Shown here: piece after piece, positions 8,492 through 15,987 of the stretch
Layout of the letters: every line of letters starts with the position of its first letter
Position numbering within the stretch: the first letter of the stretch is position 1
Origin: Sutcliffiella horikoshii
GTDB lineage: Bacteria; Bacillota; Bacilli; Bacillales; Bacillaceae_I
Direction of reading: 5' to 3'
DNA length: 64,000 nt
Assembly (NCBI GenBank): GCA_001636495.1
Contig: KV440964.1
Span: 2,124,666-2,188,665, forward strand
Translations under genes and position numbers: made by a program
The notes under the pieces: model-generated
The model's database searches: none
Told to the model about the DNA's origin: nothing
The model's input: only the letters and a program-made list of their open reading frames with translations

Positions 8492-8519
8492 ACCAGTCTA
8501 GTATGGCTGGTTTTTTTTA
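8492..8519 (+). terminator. Terminator after nagP
   Basis: ACCAG/CTGGT hairpin (8492-8511) followed by eight T. Confidence 0.8.
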
Positions 8520-8593
8520 TCTATTCAGATTTGAAATGAAATTATATACTAAATAAAAGTAGAAAGCATAGAATACTAGAAAGGTGAATCATC

Positions 8594-8743
8594 ATGGAAA
8601 ACCTACAATTAGAAATCAGAAATGCAGAGGAAAAATCACGTTCAAATTTGAGCGTGATTTTTATATTGAATGAAAATAAAAGATTGAGTTTATCACTTGT
8701 TTTTGAAATAATTGGTATTAAGCAATCGGGCAGGATTGTTTAA
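8594..8743 (+). other. Possible 49-aa frame carrying a strong hairpin
   Basis: ATG 8594 follows AAGGTG at suitable distance. The frame runs to TAA 8743 (MENLQLEIRNAEEKSRSNLS...), with no recognised domain. A nearly perfect palindrome lies inside it (AAAAATCACG at 8631-8640, CGTGATTTTT at 8653-8662, plus TCAAATTTGA in the centre). This could instead be a free-standing terminator or small RNA hairpin. The rest of the gap 8520-8876 shows nothing else clear. Confidence 0.25.
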
Positions 8744-8876
8744 GATTGAATTACTAAAAAAGGAGGATTACACAAGGTTACTAAACTTTACATACTTAGT
8801 ATTGGAATAGCTCAAAGTTTAAATAAGCTGGAATAGTTTATTTACAGATTTGATATTAAAAATCCGGAGGCAAAAT

Positions 8877-9131
8877 ATGAAACTTTTAAAAAAAATTAAT
8901 TATATAATCGCTATCCTTGTATTAACTATGGCATTCACTCATTTTTTCATAAAAGACATTAATATGCCCACTTATAGCATACCTTCAATCTTATCAGTTT
9001 TTTTCTTACTAATAGGTATTGAAAAAGTTATGGAAGGTATGCAGGTTAAAAACGGCTATTTTTACATAGGTCTTGCGATTATCGGCTCATTAGTAGTAAT
9101 AAAAAATGTCTTGGGAAACATCTCTTTATAA
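8877..9131 (+). CDS. Small DUF3953-like membrane protein
   Basis: 84 residues starting MKLLKKINYIIAILVL, after a good CCGGAGG site, with about three hydrophobic helices (residues ~8-25, 35-52, 62-80). Layout and the IPSILSVFFLLIGIEKVMEGMQ centre resemble the YczI/DUF3953 family seen more clearly in the next gene. The two are probably diverged paralogues. The function of the family is unknown. It is the first of four small genes, each followed by the same hairpin repeat. Confidence 0.55.
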   Translation: MKLLKKINYIIAILVLTMAFTHFFIKDINMPTYSIPSILSVFFLLIGIEKVMEGMQVKNGYFYIGLAIIGSLVVIKNVLGNISL

Positions 9132-9141
9132 TTGCAAAAAT

Positions 9142-9190
9142 AGGAGCGATTGCAGCATAAGGGCTCGCTCCTTACATAAGAATTGGGATG
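9142..9190 (+). repeat. Small-gene hairpin repeat A, copy 1
   Basis: AGGAGCGATTGCAGCA then CTCGCTCCTTACATAAGAA. GGAGCGA and TCGCTCC pair as a stem. The element sits just after the first DUF3953-like gene. Confidence 0.65.
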
Positions 9191-9225
9191 AAGAGTTGAG
9201 CAAAGATTTTGTAGGGGGGAGAAAT

Positions 9226-9462
9226 TTGCTAAAAGTATTAAAATTAATCTTATCGATATTTGTTTTCACATTGGGAGGCTTTGCTTTAATAACTAAAAAT
9301 TTCGGTTTACTACCTTATTCGTTGTTTTTATTAGGTATCCTATCTTTTGTTATGGGGTTAATTGAACTTAAAAAAGACCGAACATCTTTTCAGGGATATG
9401 CAAACATTGGTGCTTCTCTATTTGTTGTTTTTGTTGTTGTATATACTTCAATATTCAACTAA
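9226..9462 (+). CDS. YczI-type DUF3953 membrane protein
   Basis: A 78-residue peptide with three hydrophobic segments. Its LLKVLKLILSIFVFTLGGFA start, NFGLLPYSLFLLGI and FVMGLIELKKDR motifs match the DUF3953 (YczI) family of small Bacillus membrane proteins. TTG 9226 is chosen because TAGGGGGGAG lies at proper spacing; the frame continues upstream through the hairpin repeat without a better start. The function is unknown. Hairpin repeats flank it on both sides. Confidence 0.7.
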   Translation: MLKVLKLILSIFVFTLGGFALITKNFGLLPYSLFLLGILSFVMGLIELKKDRTSFQGYANIGASLFVVFVVVYTSIFN

Positions 9463-9464
9463 AT

Positions 9465-9508
9465 AGGAGCGATTGCAGCACAATGGTTCGCTCCTTACAT
9501 AAGAACTG
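9465..9508 (+). repeat. Small-gene hairpin repeat A, copy 2
   Basis: Nearly identical to copy 1 (AGGAGCGATTGCAGCA...TTCGCTCCTTACATAAGAAC) and starts 2 nt after the stop of the DUF3953 gene. Confidence 0.65.
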
Positions 9509-9553
9509 AGCACTTTTAATGAAGTAAAATACAAAAAAAGGGGGGAGATTTAG

Positions 9554-10099
9554 ATGTTTAAAAATAAAGTCATTATTGGGGCTATTATTGCTGTGGTTGT
9601 ACTAATTTCTTTTTGGCTTTTCGCAGGAGGAGACGATAAGAAACAAATAGCAAGGGAAATTAATAAACATTGGAATGTCACTGACATAGACCACATTGAA
9701 GTAATTAATGATAATGAATCAGTAGCCTTTTTTAAAACAGTTGATGGTACTGAAATGGAAATGTATCTCGAAAAATCCTTATTCTCTTGGAACAAAAAAC
9801 GAGATTACTCTTTTTCCTCAGAAGGGATAAATAAGCCTATCCATCTTTCGTTTTTCGATTCTCCATATAGAAATGAAGAAGAGTATAACGCTATTTTACT
9901 TAGGATATTTGATGAAGAAATTGTTAGCGTGCAAATTGCCAAAGATGAGGATATTATTCATAATTTCAAGGTTCTTAGTAAGGATACAGGTGAGAGGTTT
10001 GGACTGTTTAGAACAGAAAATGACAGTATATATAATGCTGATTATGTTGCTTACAATATTAAAGGTGAAGTAGTTTATATTGATAAACTGTCACAATAA
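9554..10099 (+). CDS. Membrane-anchored hypothetical protein
   Basis: 181 residues after an AAAGGGGGGAG site. One N-terminal membrane anchor (residues ~5-25, VIIGAIIAVVVLISFWLFA) precedes a mixed alpha/beta extracellular or periplasm-facing part, with no cysteine lipobox. No domain is recognised. Alternating charged and hydrophobic residues such as HIEVINDNESVAFFKTVDG suggest a small beta-rich fold. It lies between repeat A copies 2 and 3 in the small-gene cluster, all in the same direction. Confidence 0.7.
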   Translation: MFKNKVIIGAIIAVVVLISFWLFAGGDDKKQIAREINKHWNVTDIDHIEVINDNESVAFFKTVDGTEMEMYLEKSLFSWNKKRDYSFSSEGINKPIHLSFFDSPYRNEEEYNAILLRIFDEEIVSVQIAKDEDIIHNFKVLSKDTGERFGLFRTENDSIYNADYVAYNIKGEVVYIDKLSQ

Positions 10100-10134
10100 T
10101 ACAGTACAGAAGACAATAACCTTATTCAACAATC

Positions 10135-10180
10135 TGGAGCGATTGCAGCATAGTGGGTCGCTCATACTTAAGAATGGGAT
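10135..10180 (+). repeat. Small-gene hairpin repeat A, copy 3
   Basis: TGGAGCGATTGCAGCATAGTGGGTCGCTC followed by ATACTTAAGAATGGG, with the same stem and flank as copies 1 and 2. The upstream flank TTCAACAATCTGG recurs at 10883. Confidence 0.6.
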
Positions 10181-10213
10181 AAGAGTTAAAAAGGGGTTAT
10201 TAAGGGGGGCAAA

Positions 10214-10405
10214 ATGGTTAATTTAATTATTGTACTTCCAATTGTTTCAGTTTTGGTAGGACTATATTTTCTAACATTGGGGCTATGGGAATTGAGACTA
10301 GGCGTAAATAGAAAACAATATATAAAGTATATGTTTACTGGCTTGTTTTTGCTGGTGGTTTTAATGCCTATGTTTTGGCTATTTGGTAGTAGCTTTTTAA
10401 AATGA
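10214..10405 (+). CDS. Small two-helix membrane protein
   Basis: 63 residues after a TTAAGGGGGG site. Two hydrophobic helices (residues ~3-25 and ~39-58) are joined by a basic loop (RLGVNRKQYIKY). It is not recognised. It fits the theme of this cluster: short hydrophobic proteins separated by hairpin repeats. Confidence 0.6.
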   Translation: MVNLIIVLPIVSVLVGLYFLTLGLWELRLGVNRKQYIKYMFTGLFLLVVLMPMFWLFGSSFLK

Positions 10406-10442
10406 ATGGGTTAAATGACTGGAAGAACTTTATTAAATTAAA

Positions 10443-10490
10443 TGGAGAAGATTACAGCATAATGGGTCGCTCGTTACATAAAAATTGGGT
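10443..10490 (+). repeat. Small-gene hairpin repeat A, copy 4 (degenerate)
   Basis: TGGAGAAGATTACAGCATAA then TGGGTCGCTCGTTACATAA. The left arm has drifted, so the stem is weaker than in copies 1-3. Confidence 0.5.
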
Positions 10491-10551
10491 ACTTACTTTA
10501 AAAAGCCCTCTAGAATAATAATAATTTAATATAAAAACTGGAGTGAATAAT

Positions 10552-10872
10552 GTGGGAGTGGAGAATACAAACCTAGTTGACATAATTGCAGTTAATAAAG
10601 AAACAGGTATTTGTACTCTTACGATAATCGATAGTCTTGATTGGAATAACGAAAATGAACATTTACTGCTGCTGCAAGAGAAGATTAATACATATCTTAG
10701 TTTTATTGAATCAGGAGAAATTCACTCGACTTACTCTCCGTCAATAGACAAAATCATTGAAATAAATATTAGCTTTAAAGATTCTATTACAGATAACTGT
10801 GAACGTTTTCTCGCACAAGTTTCTCAAATAGTATCTGATGCTGGTTTATTATTTAATTACTCTATTGAATAA
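10552..10872 (+). CDS. DUF6572-family protein
   Basis: A 106-residue soluble protein starting MGVENTNLVDIIAVNKETG. The pattern VDxIAxNKETGxxxLTIID...LDWxNENEHLLLLQEKINTYLSFIESGEI matches small DUF6572 proteins, which turn up in accessory regions of bacteria. GTG 10552 is preferred over GTG 10543, because the ACTGGAG ribosome binding site overlaps the latter. The biochemical role is not established. A partial repeat flank (TTCAACAATCTGGCGC) follows at 10883. Confidence 0.65.
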   Translation: MGVENTNLVDIIAVNKETGICTLTIIDSLDWNNENEHLLLLQEKINTYLSFIESGEIHSTYSPSIDKIIEINISFKDSITDNCERFLAQVSQIVSDAGLLFNYSIE

Positions 10873-11063
10873 GAAAAAATGTCTTCAACAATCTGGCGCA
10901 AAAATTGAATAGACTGTGATTTCTTGGGTGCTAGTGTAGTAAGCGAATTGATATTTTGTATATATATTTATCCTGTTGTGCTATTTTACTCCTTTTCATT
11001 CTGCTGCATAATTTAGGGTTTAATATGATAATTAAGCTATATATTTTTTAATGGGGGATATTT

Positions 11064-11654
11064 ATGGGTGAATTTCCAATCATAGAAACAGAAAGACTAA
11101 TATTGAGAGAAGTTGCAACAGAAGATGCTATTGACATGTATGAATACTTATCGGACAAGGATGTTGTCAAACATATGGGATTAGAACCATACAAGTCATC
11201 AAAAGAGGTTTTAAATGAAGAAATTAAATGGTACAAATCGATTGTGGAGGAAGGAACGGGGATTAGGTGGGTAATTACAAAAAAGGAAAGTAGTGTTGTT
11301 ATAGGTAGCTGTGGTTTCCTAAATATGAGTCCTAAGCATCATCGGGCGGAAATAGGTTTTGAATTACACAAAGAATATTGGGGGCAAGGAATAGCTAGTG
11401 AAGCAGTTGAAGCGGTTATTCACTACGGTTATAAGAACTTAAATTTAGAGAGAATTGAGGCTATAGTTGATCCTCCAAATTTTTTATCCCAAAAATTAAT
11501 GAAAAAGCAGGGTTTTAGAAAAGAAGGCTTATTGCGAAATTATGAATACAACTTCGGTAAATTTAATGATGTATATATGTATTCCATGATTAGAGAAGAT
11601 ATTAATCTGAAAAAGCATTTAAATATTGCTAGCTCCGCTAGAGCTAAAAGTTGA
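11064..11654 (+). CDS. GNAT N-acetyltransferase, RimJ/RimL type
   Basis: 196 residues. It opens with the ETERLILREV strand typical of RimJ/RimL-like acetyltransferases. GFELHKEYWGQGIASEAVEAVIHYG near residues 97-121 holds the acetyl-CoA pyrophosphate loop (Q/RxxGxA), and LNLERIEAIVDPPNFLSQKLMKKQGFRKEG forms the C-terminal core. The acceptor could be a ribosomal protein, an antibiotic or a metabolite, and sequence alone does not say. ATG 11064 has GGGGGATATTT upstream. It is probably monocistronic. Confidence 0.85.
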   Translation: MGEFPIIETERLILREVATEDAIDMYEYLSDKDVVKHMGLEPYKSSKEVLNEEIKWYKSIVEEGTGIRWVITKKESSVVIGSCGFLNMSPKHHRAEIGFELHKEYWGQGIASEAVEAVIHYGYKNLNLERIEAIVDPPNFLSQKLMKKQGFRKEGLLRNYEYNFGKFNDVYMYSMIREDINLKKHLNIASSARAKS

Positions 11655-12176
11655 ACTACTAAGAAGCGATTTAGCAAATCTTTCACATTTATTAATTTTC
11701 CGCTATTGGGCGCTTTCCTTGAACCAGGATCAGCGCCTATTTTCCATTTTAGGGGCATTTAATTGAATAAGACTGCGAATCTTCAGGAGTTAATTTGAGA
11801 ATATGAGATAGATCCAGAAGTCATTCAGTTTCTAGAGTTTGGATGAAGCTGGGTATATAGATGACCTAATGCAAGAAAATGTGATTTATATAACAGAATA
11901 TGTTTTAAATGAATATGTACAAAATTTTACCCAACAATCATTTGAAATTAAAGATGAACGAGCTACTAATGCACAGGATTGGTTTATCGCTTTTGATTCC
12001 TTTTTAGGCAAGCCACGCAAACGATGATGGATAGTGTAAATGAATTACGAGGAATGATTGATGAATGAATTGATAATACACCCTGAAAAAGTAATGAGGT
12101 TTACTTCAGTAAAATAAGGTATATTATATTTGTTGAATAGATTCTCTTTAAAAACAAGAAAAAGTAGGTGAACAAA
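11655..12176. other. Gap with hairpin repeat and a broken short frame
   Basis: Besides repeat B copy 3 (11708-11737), two short frames lie here in different phases: EIDPEVIQFLEFG near 11803-11844, then DEAGYIDDLMQENVIYITEY... ending at 12027. They may be pieces of one small acidic protein gene broken by a frameshift. No domain is recognised and the support is weak. Confidence 0.3.
11708..11737. repeat. Short dispersed hairpin repeat, family B copy 3
   Basis: GGGCGCTTTCC TTGAACCAGG ATCAGCGCC: GGCGCT pairs with AGCGCC. It is the best preserved of the three B copies. Confidence 0.55.
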
Positions 12177-12326
12177 GTGGGGAAATATCAATTGGATACC
12201 AAAGGTAAGGCAGCTGTGACAAAGTTTCATGAAAAACAGACGCCTGCTAAATTTGATAAAAAGCAGCAACTTGAAAAAATACGTGCGGAGTATTTGAAAA
12301 AGAAGCAAAAACAAACAGATAAATAA
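12177..12326 (+). CDS. Small basic protein, 49 aa
   Basis: GTG 12177 follows GTAGGTG at normal spacing. The frame encodes a soluble Lys/Gln-rich peptide (MGKYQLDTKGKAAVTKFHEK...) and ends LKKKQKQTDK. It is highly charged and probably helical, with no membrane segment or cysteine. It resembles short basic Bacillus proteins of unknown role and is too short for most automatic gene calls. It lies upstream of, and in the same direction as, the Rrf2 regulator. Confidence 0.5.
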   Translation: MGKYQLDTKGKAAVTKFHEKQTPAKFDKKQQLEKIRAEYLKKKQKQTDK

Positions 12327-12451
12327 TAGGAATGAAAACATAGGAAGACTAAATCTCCCTATGGTATCGCTCGTCACCTACCCACTTCCTAAACACTTTG
12401 ACTTTTTATGGGAGATGTTTCAGAATGAAAGGTAGATGAAGAGGTGAAACA

Positions 12452-12865
12452 ATGAGTGAAAAGGTAACGAGTACAAAGTGGTTTAGTATGGCGATTCAGG
12501 CACTCGTAGTGCTTGCTAATAATGAGGGCCGATGTCCGAGCGGAGAATTAGCAGAAAAGCTTAATTCTAAATCTGTCTTTTTAAGAAAGATATTAAGGCA
12601 TTTGGTTAAAACCGAATTAATACAGGCGAAAGAAGGACGTGACGGTGGCTATTTCCTTGTTAAAGATCCAAGTGAAATTAATTTATCTGATGTTTATGAT
12701 GCCATGAAAGCAGAAACATTTCCTAAAGGATTTTTTAATGTAGAAAGTAAAGAATGTTTTGCTCCCACTACCCGCGAGTCCCTCTGTTCACTTCGTGATG
12801 AAATGGAAGGCTGGGTCGTAGCCGGTTTAGAACAAAAGACCATAGCTGACTTAATGAAAAAGTGA
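12452..12865 (+). CDS. Rrf2-family transcriptional regulator
   Basis: 137 residues. An N-terminal winged helix (STKWFSMAIQALVVLANNEGRCPSGELAEKLNSKSVFLRKILR) and GRDGGYFLVKDPSEINLSDVY give the Rrf2 signature. The usual three-cysteine Fe-S cluster of IscR/NsrR is not present. Only Cys residues in the KECFAP and ESLCSL segments remain, so it may sense through thiols or not at all. The nitroreductase 110 nt downstream has a promoter overlapped by two nested dyads, the likely operator. Confidence 0.85.
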   Translation: MSEKVTSTKWFSMAIQALVVLANNEGRCPSGELAEKLNSKSVFLRKILRHLVKTELIQAKEGRDGGYFLVKDPSEINLSDVYDAMKAETFPKGFFNVESKECFAPTTRESLCSLRDEMEGWVVAGLEQKTIADLMKK

Positions 12866-12900
12866 AACATTGCTGTTTCGCTTTTTTATTTTGCGCTAGA

Positions 12901-12963
12901 TTAACTGTAGTTGACAAAGGAACAGTTAACAACCTATACTGTTCTTGTAGGAAATACAGTTAA
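12901..12963 (+). promoter_or_regulatory. Nitroreductase promoter with nested operator dyads
   Basis: TTGACA (12911-12916) and TATACT (12935-12940) with 18-nt spacing form a strong sigma-A promoter. Two inverted repeats cover it: GAACAGT/ACTGTTC (12920-12926, 12938-12944) and outer TTAACTGTA/TACAGTTAA (12901-12909, 12955-12963). The dyads would block the -10 box and are likely bound by the adjacent Rrf2 regulator. Confidence 0.7.
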
Positions 12964-12975
12964 AGGGGAATGAAT

Positions 12976-13686
12976 ATGTCTAAAAACACGATGAGTAAAG
13001 AAGAATATTTAAATAAAGTAAAAGAAATAGATACAACGAAAGAAGCTCCAAAGCAGTTAGAGAATACAGACTTTTTAACAGTCGCTAAAGAACGACGTTC
13101 AGTGCGTCAATATGATCCTGAATTCAAAATGGATAAAAGTGAAATCCTGGAGATTCTAGAAACAGCTACGCTTGCTCCATCATCTAGTAATCTTCAACCC
13201 TGGAGATTTCTAGTTATTGAAGATCAAAAAGAAAAAGAGCGTTTGTTGCCAATCGCCAATAATCAGCAACAAATTGTCGATGCTTCTGTCGTCATCGCTG
13301 TGCTTGGAGACAGAGAAGCATACAAAAATGCGGATCGTATCTATAGTGCAATCGCTGAAAAGGGAAGAATGCCAGAAGATGTGAAAGACATGTATGTAAA
13401 TAGCATTTTAGATGGTTACGGTTCTTTTACTAAAGAACGCTTAGCAAAAATTGCTCACATCGATGGTGGACTTGTCGCTATGCAATTAATGCTGGCAGCT
13501 AAGGCAAAAGGCTATGATACAGTTCCTATGGGTGGTTACGATGAAGCACAATTCATAAAAGAATTCGATGTACCAGAAAACTATGAGGCTATTATGTTAA
13601 TTTCTCTTGGTAAAGGAGCAAAGGCTGGCTTTGAGAAAACACGTCTTCCGCTTGATGAAGTTGTAAATTGGAATCGATTTGAATAA
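12976..13686 (+). CDS. Nitroreductase-family FMN enzyme
   Basis: A 236-residue FMN-dependent NAD(P)H oxidoreductase. ERRSVRQYDPEF supplies the phosphate-binding Arg residues; TATLAPSSSNLQPWRFLVIED is the family core that contacts FMN; and PMGGYDEAQFIKEF lies in the C-terminal half. Related Bacillus proteins (YdgI/YodC) reduce quinones or nitro compounds. The natural substrate is unknown. ATG 12976 fits the AAAGGGGA site better than ATG 12970, which is too close. Expression is probably controlled by the upstream Rrf2 protein through the dyads described. Confidence 0.85.
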   Translation: MSKNTMSKEEYLNKVKEIDTTKEAPKQLENTDFLTVAKERRSVRQYDPEFKMDKSEILEILETATLAPSSSNLQPWRFLVIEDQKEKERLLPIANNQQQIVDASVVIAVLGDREAYKNADRIYSAIAEKGRMPEDVKDMYVNSILDGYGSFTKERLAKIAHIDGGLVAMQLMLAAKAKGYDTVPMGGYDEAQFIKEFDVPENYEAIMLISLGKGAKAGFEKTRLPLDEVVNWNRFE

Positions 13687-13692
13687 AAAAGA

Positions 13693-13729
13693 GTAACGCA
13701 TTCTCTCTTCGGGGAATGCGTACTTTTTT
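13693..13729. terminator. Terminator after the nitroreductase gene
   Basis: ACGCATTC (13696-13703) pairs with GAATGCGT (13714-13721), followed by TAC and six T. Confidence 0.8.
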
Positions 13730-13749
13730 CTTGCCTTAATTCATGTCTT

Positions 13750-13923
13750 TTATTCGTTGATTTGTTGTTGAACTTGTTGGATTTTCTGTTGAGCCTTTAC
13801 AAGCTCGTCTATAGCAAAATAACATGCTTCTGACTCTGTAGCATTTGAACTGACTTGTTTTAAATGATGATGTGCTTTATGGATAATATCTTGAGCTTCT
13901 TGTAATTCACTTTTAAAGTTCAT
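13750..13923 (-). CDS. Small helical protein, 57 aa
   Basis: A minus-strand frame from ATG 13923, with AAGGGAC about 10 nt upstream, to TAA 13750. The peptide starts MNFKSELQEAQDIIHKAHHH and ends IQQVQQQINE. Heptad-like spacing of hydrophobics and many Gln/Glu/Lys suggest a short amphipathic helical hairpin. The function is unknown. The gene lies between the nitroreductase terminator and the BCCT transporter and runs in the transporter's direction, so it may be co-transcribed. Confidence 0.55.
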   Translation of the reverse strand: MNFKSELQEAQDIIHKAHHHLKQVSSNATESEACYFAIDELVKAQQKIQQVQQQINE

Positions 13924-13968
13924 AGTATTTTGTCCCTTCCATCAAATAGTTTACTTTATTTTACGTAT

Positions 13969-15474
13969 TTAACTCTCCTTGGTCTTTTTCAAAGGTACCT
14001 TCCCCTTAACCTCCAGTCGAAAGGCTTTAACAATTGCAAAGGCCATCATTAATATCACGAATGTAAGTGGGAAAGCACTCACAATGATAGCTGTCTGCAG
14101 ACCCTCCAATCCACCCGAATACATCAATACAACAGCTGAAGAAGAGAGAATTAATCCCCATGTTAACTTTACATAAAAAGGAGGATTTATATCTCCGTTA
14201 GTTGTCTGCATGCCCAAGACAAACGTAGCTGAATCGGCACTTGTGATAAAGAAGGTAGCAATCAATAGGATAGTGATAATGGATAATACTGTACCGAACG
14301 GCAACAGTTTATACACATAAAATAGTGCCGTCTCAAAGCCTTGGGCGGAAACTTGGGCACCCTCAAACAATTCCATATGGATGCCTGTCCCACCAAAGAC
14401 GCTGAACCAAAACGCACAAACTAGTGTTGGCACCAATAACACGGCAATCACAAATTCCCGAACAGTGCGCCCTTTTGACACCCTGGCAATAAATGTACCG
14501 ACAAAAGGGGACCAGGAGATCCACCATGCCCAATAGAAAATGGTCCATCCTTCAATCCATTCTGCATTCTCTTTATTGAATGGAGATAAGCGCAGTCCCA
14601 TGCTGGGTAGATTTTGAACATACTCACCTAACGTCGTTGTAAACAGGTTCAATAGAAAAGTGGTAGGGCCGAGAAACAGCATTGCAAATAGCAATAGGGT
14701 GGCTAAAATCATATTCGTGTTACTTAGATACTTGATTCCTTTTGACAATCCTGTTCCTGCAGAAATGAGGAATAAAACCGTCACGATCCCCATGATTATT
14801 AACTGAATGGCGAAATTGTTGGGGATGCCAAAGACGTAATTGAGTCCACCGTTTATTTGTTGTGCACCTAATCCTAAAGAAGCGCAAACACCGAAGACTG
14901 TGGCGAAAACAGCTATGATATCTACTATTTTTCCAAAGGTTCCATTCGTTCTTTCTCCAAAAAGCGGATACAAGGTAGCGCTCATCAACCCAGGTGCGTC
15001 TTTTCTAAACTTAAAGTAGGCGATGGACAGGGCAATGGTCGCATAGATGGCCCATGCGTGAAATCCCCAGTGTAAAAATGTATAACGAAGTCCGAGCTTT
15101 GCCGAAGCTGCCGTCCCGCCCTCTCCAAAAGGTGGAGTGGCAAAGTGGGAGATAGGTTCCGCAACCCCGTAGAATACAAGTCCAATCCCCATCCCTGCAC
15201 TGAATAACATCGCAAACCAAGTCAAGGTAGAATAATCCGGTAAATCCTTGTCTTTTCCAAGCTTTATTTTGCCATATTTGCTGAAGATCAGAAACAGAGC
15301 AAACAATAGGAAGAAAGTAGCTGTCAGCTGATAAAACCAGCCGAAAACCCCAAGAACGAAAGAGTTTGCCTGATCCATTGCTTCACTGAATGGAACAGGA
15401 AAGAACACGCCGATGAACACAAACAGCGCTGATATAATTACCGAAATCCAAAACACCTTACCGATACCTCTCAT
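13969..15474 (-). CDS. BCCT-family glycine betaine/choline-type transporter
   Basis: A 501-residue secondary transporter with about twelve hydrophobic segments. FSAGMGIGLVFYGVAEPISHF (helix 3, glycine-rich sodium-site stretch), FLHWGFHAWAIY and FYWAWWISWSPFVGTFIARVS, with its Trp/aromatic substrate cage, are diagnostic of BCCT carriers such as OpuD/BetP. It would import betaine-type osmolytes with Na+. ATG 15474 is chosen because GGAAAGGTG lies just upstream; the frame extends to 15519. The substrate is inferred from the family only. Confidence 0.9.
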   Translation of the reverse strand: MRGIGKVFWISVIISALFVFIGVFFPVPFSEAMDQANSFVLGVFGWFYQLTATFFLLFALFLIFSKYGKIKLGKDKDLPDYSTLTWFAMLFSAGMGIGLVFYGVAEPISHFATPPFGEGGTAASAKLGLRYTFLHWGFHAWAIYATIALSIAYFKFRKDAPGLMSATLYPLFGERTNGTFGKIVDIIAVFATVFGVCASLGLGAQQINGGLNYVFGIPNNFAIQLIIMGIVTVLFLISAGTGLSKGIKYLSNTNMILATLLLFAMLFLGPTTFLLNLFTTTLGEYVQNLPSMGLRLSPFNKENAEWIEGWTIFYWAWWISWSPFVGTFIARVSKGRTVREFVIAVLLVPTLVCAFWFSVFGGTGIHMELFEGAQVSAQGFETALFYVYKLLPFGTVLSIITILLIATFFITSADSATFVLGMQTTNGDINPPFYVKLTWGLILSSSAVVLMYSGGLEGLQTAIIVSAFPLTFVILMMAFAIVKAFRLEVKGKVPLKKTKES

Positions 15475-15627
15475 ACCACTCACACCTTTCCAAATTACTC
15501 CTTTGGCTAGCATTCCCAAAAACTCAACGTTCCTTTCAAACTAAATTTACTTCTTCTTTCTTTGCCCCCCGCATAGGTTGTACAAGACGTTTTAATTGTG
15601 CAACTGCAAGAGGGAGGACAAATATCA

Positions 15628-15909
15628 ATGAAAAAGATATTAAGCCATTTCGACCCGTCCGTTCTATCAATGGCTGGGATTCGAATTTTTTCTGGACTAT
15701 TAGAAATTACCGCTGCCATCATCATGCTAAGTTTGAATGATGTAAAAAAAGCGGTCGTGGTCAATTCCATGTTGGCGGTTGTAGGGCCGCTTATCTTCAT
15801 ATCTACTATGATGATTGGATTGATCAGCATGGCAGACGAAATATCCTTCTCCAAAATGATATACATCGCGATTGGATTGGGCTTTATTTTATTTGGTATC
15901 TATAAATGA
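15628..15909 (+). CDS. yqhV: YqhV, DUF2619 membrane protein
   Basis: 93 residues, with three hydrophobic helices (residues ~16-36, 43-66, 73-92). The start MKKILSHFDPSVLSMAGIRI follows a GAGGGAGG site. Sequence and position directly upstream of spoIIIAA match B. subtilis yqhV, a small membrane protein of unknown role (DUF2619). The frame reaches back to 15598, but the internal ATG has the proper ribosome binding site. Confidence 0.88.
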   Translation: MKKILSHFDPSVLSMAGIRIFSGLLEITAAIIMLSLNDVKKAVVVNSMLAVVGPLIFISTMMIGLISMADEISFSKMIYIAIGLGFILFGIYK

Positions 15910-15926
15910 TAAAATCCAAACCGTTT

Positions 15927-15955
15927 GTTATATATTGTCCAAGCGTGCATACATT
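15927..15955 (+). promoter_or_regulatory. Putative sigma-E promoter of the spoIIIA operon
   Basis: CATACATT (15948-15955) is a close match to the sigma-E -10 box. An A/T-rich GTTATAT lies 14 nt upstream as a weak -35. The placement 32 nt before spoIIIAA agrees with the known mother-cell control of this operon. Confidence 0.5.
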
Positions 15956-15987
15956 GTAAGTAACACAAGGACAAGAAGGGGATCTAT

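Noticed and set aside
12045-12377. 110-aa minus-strand hydrophobic frame
   Set aside because: It is the antisense of the 49-aa basic protein gene (Lys codons read as Phe/Leu) and lacks a ribosome binding site.
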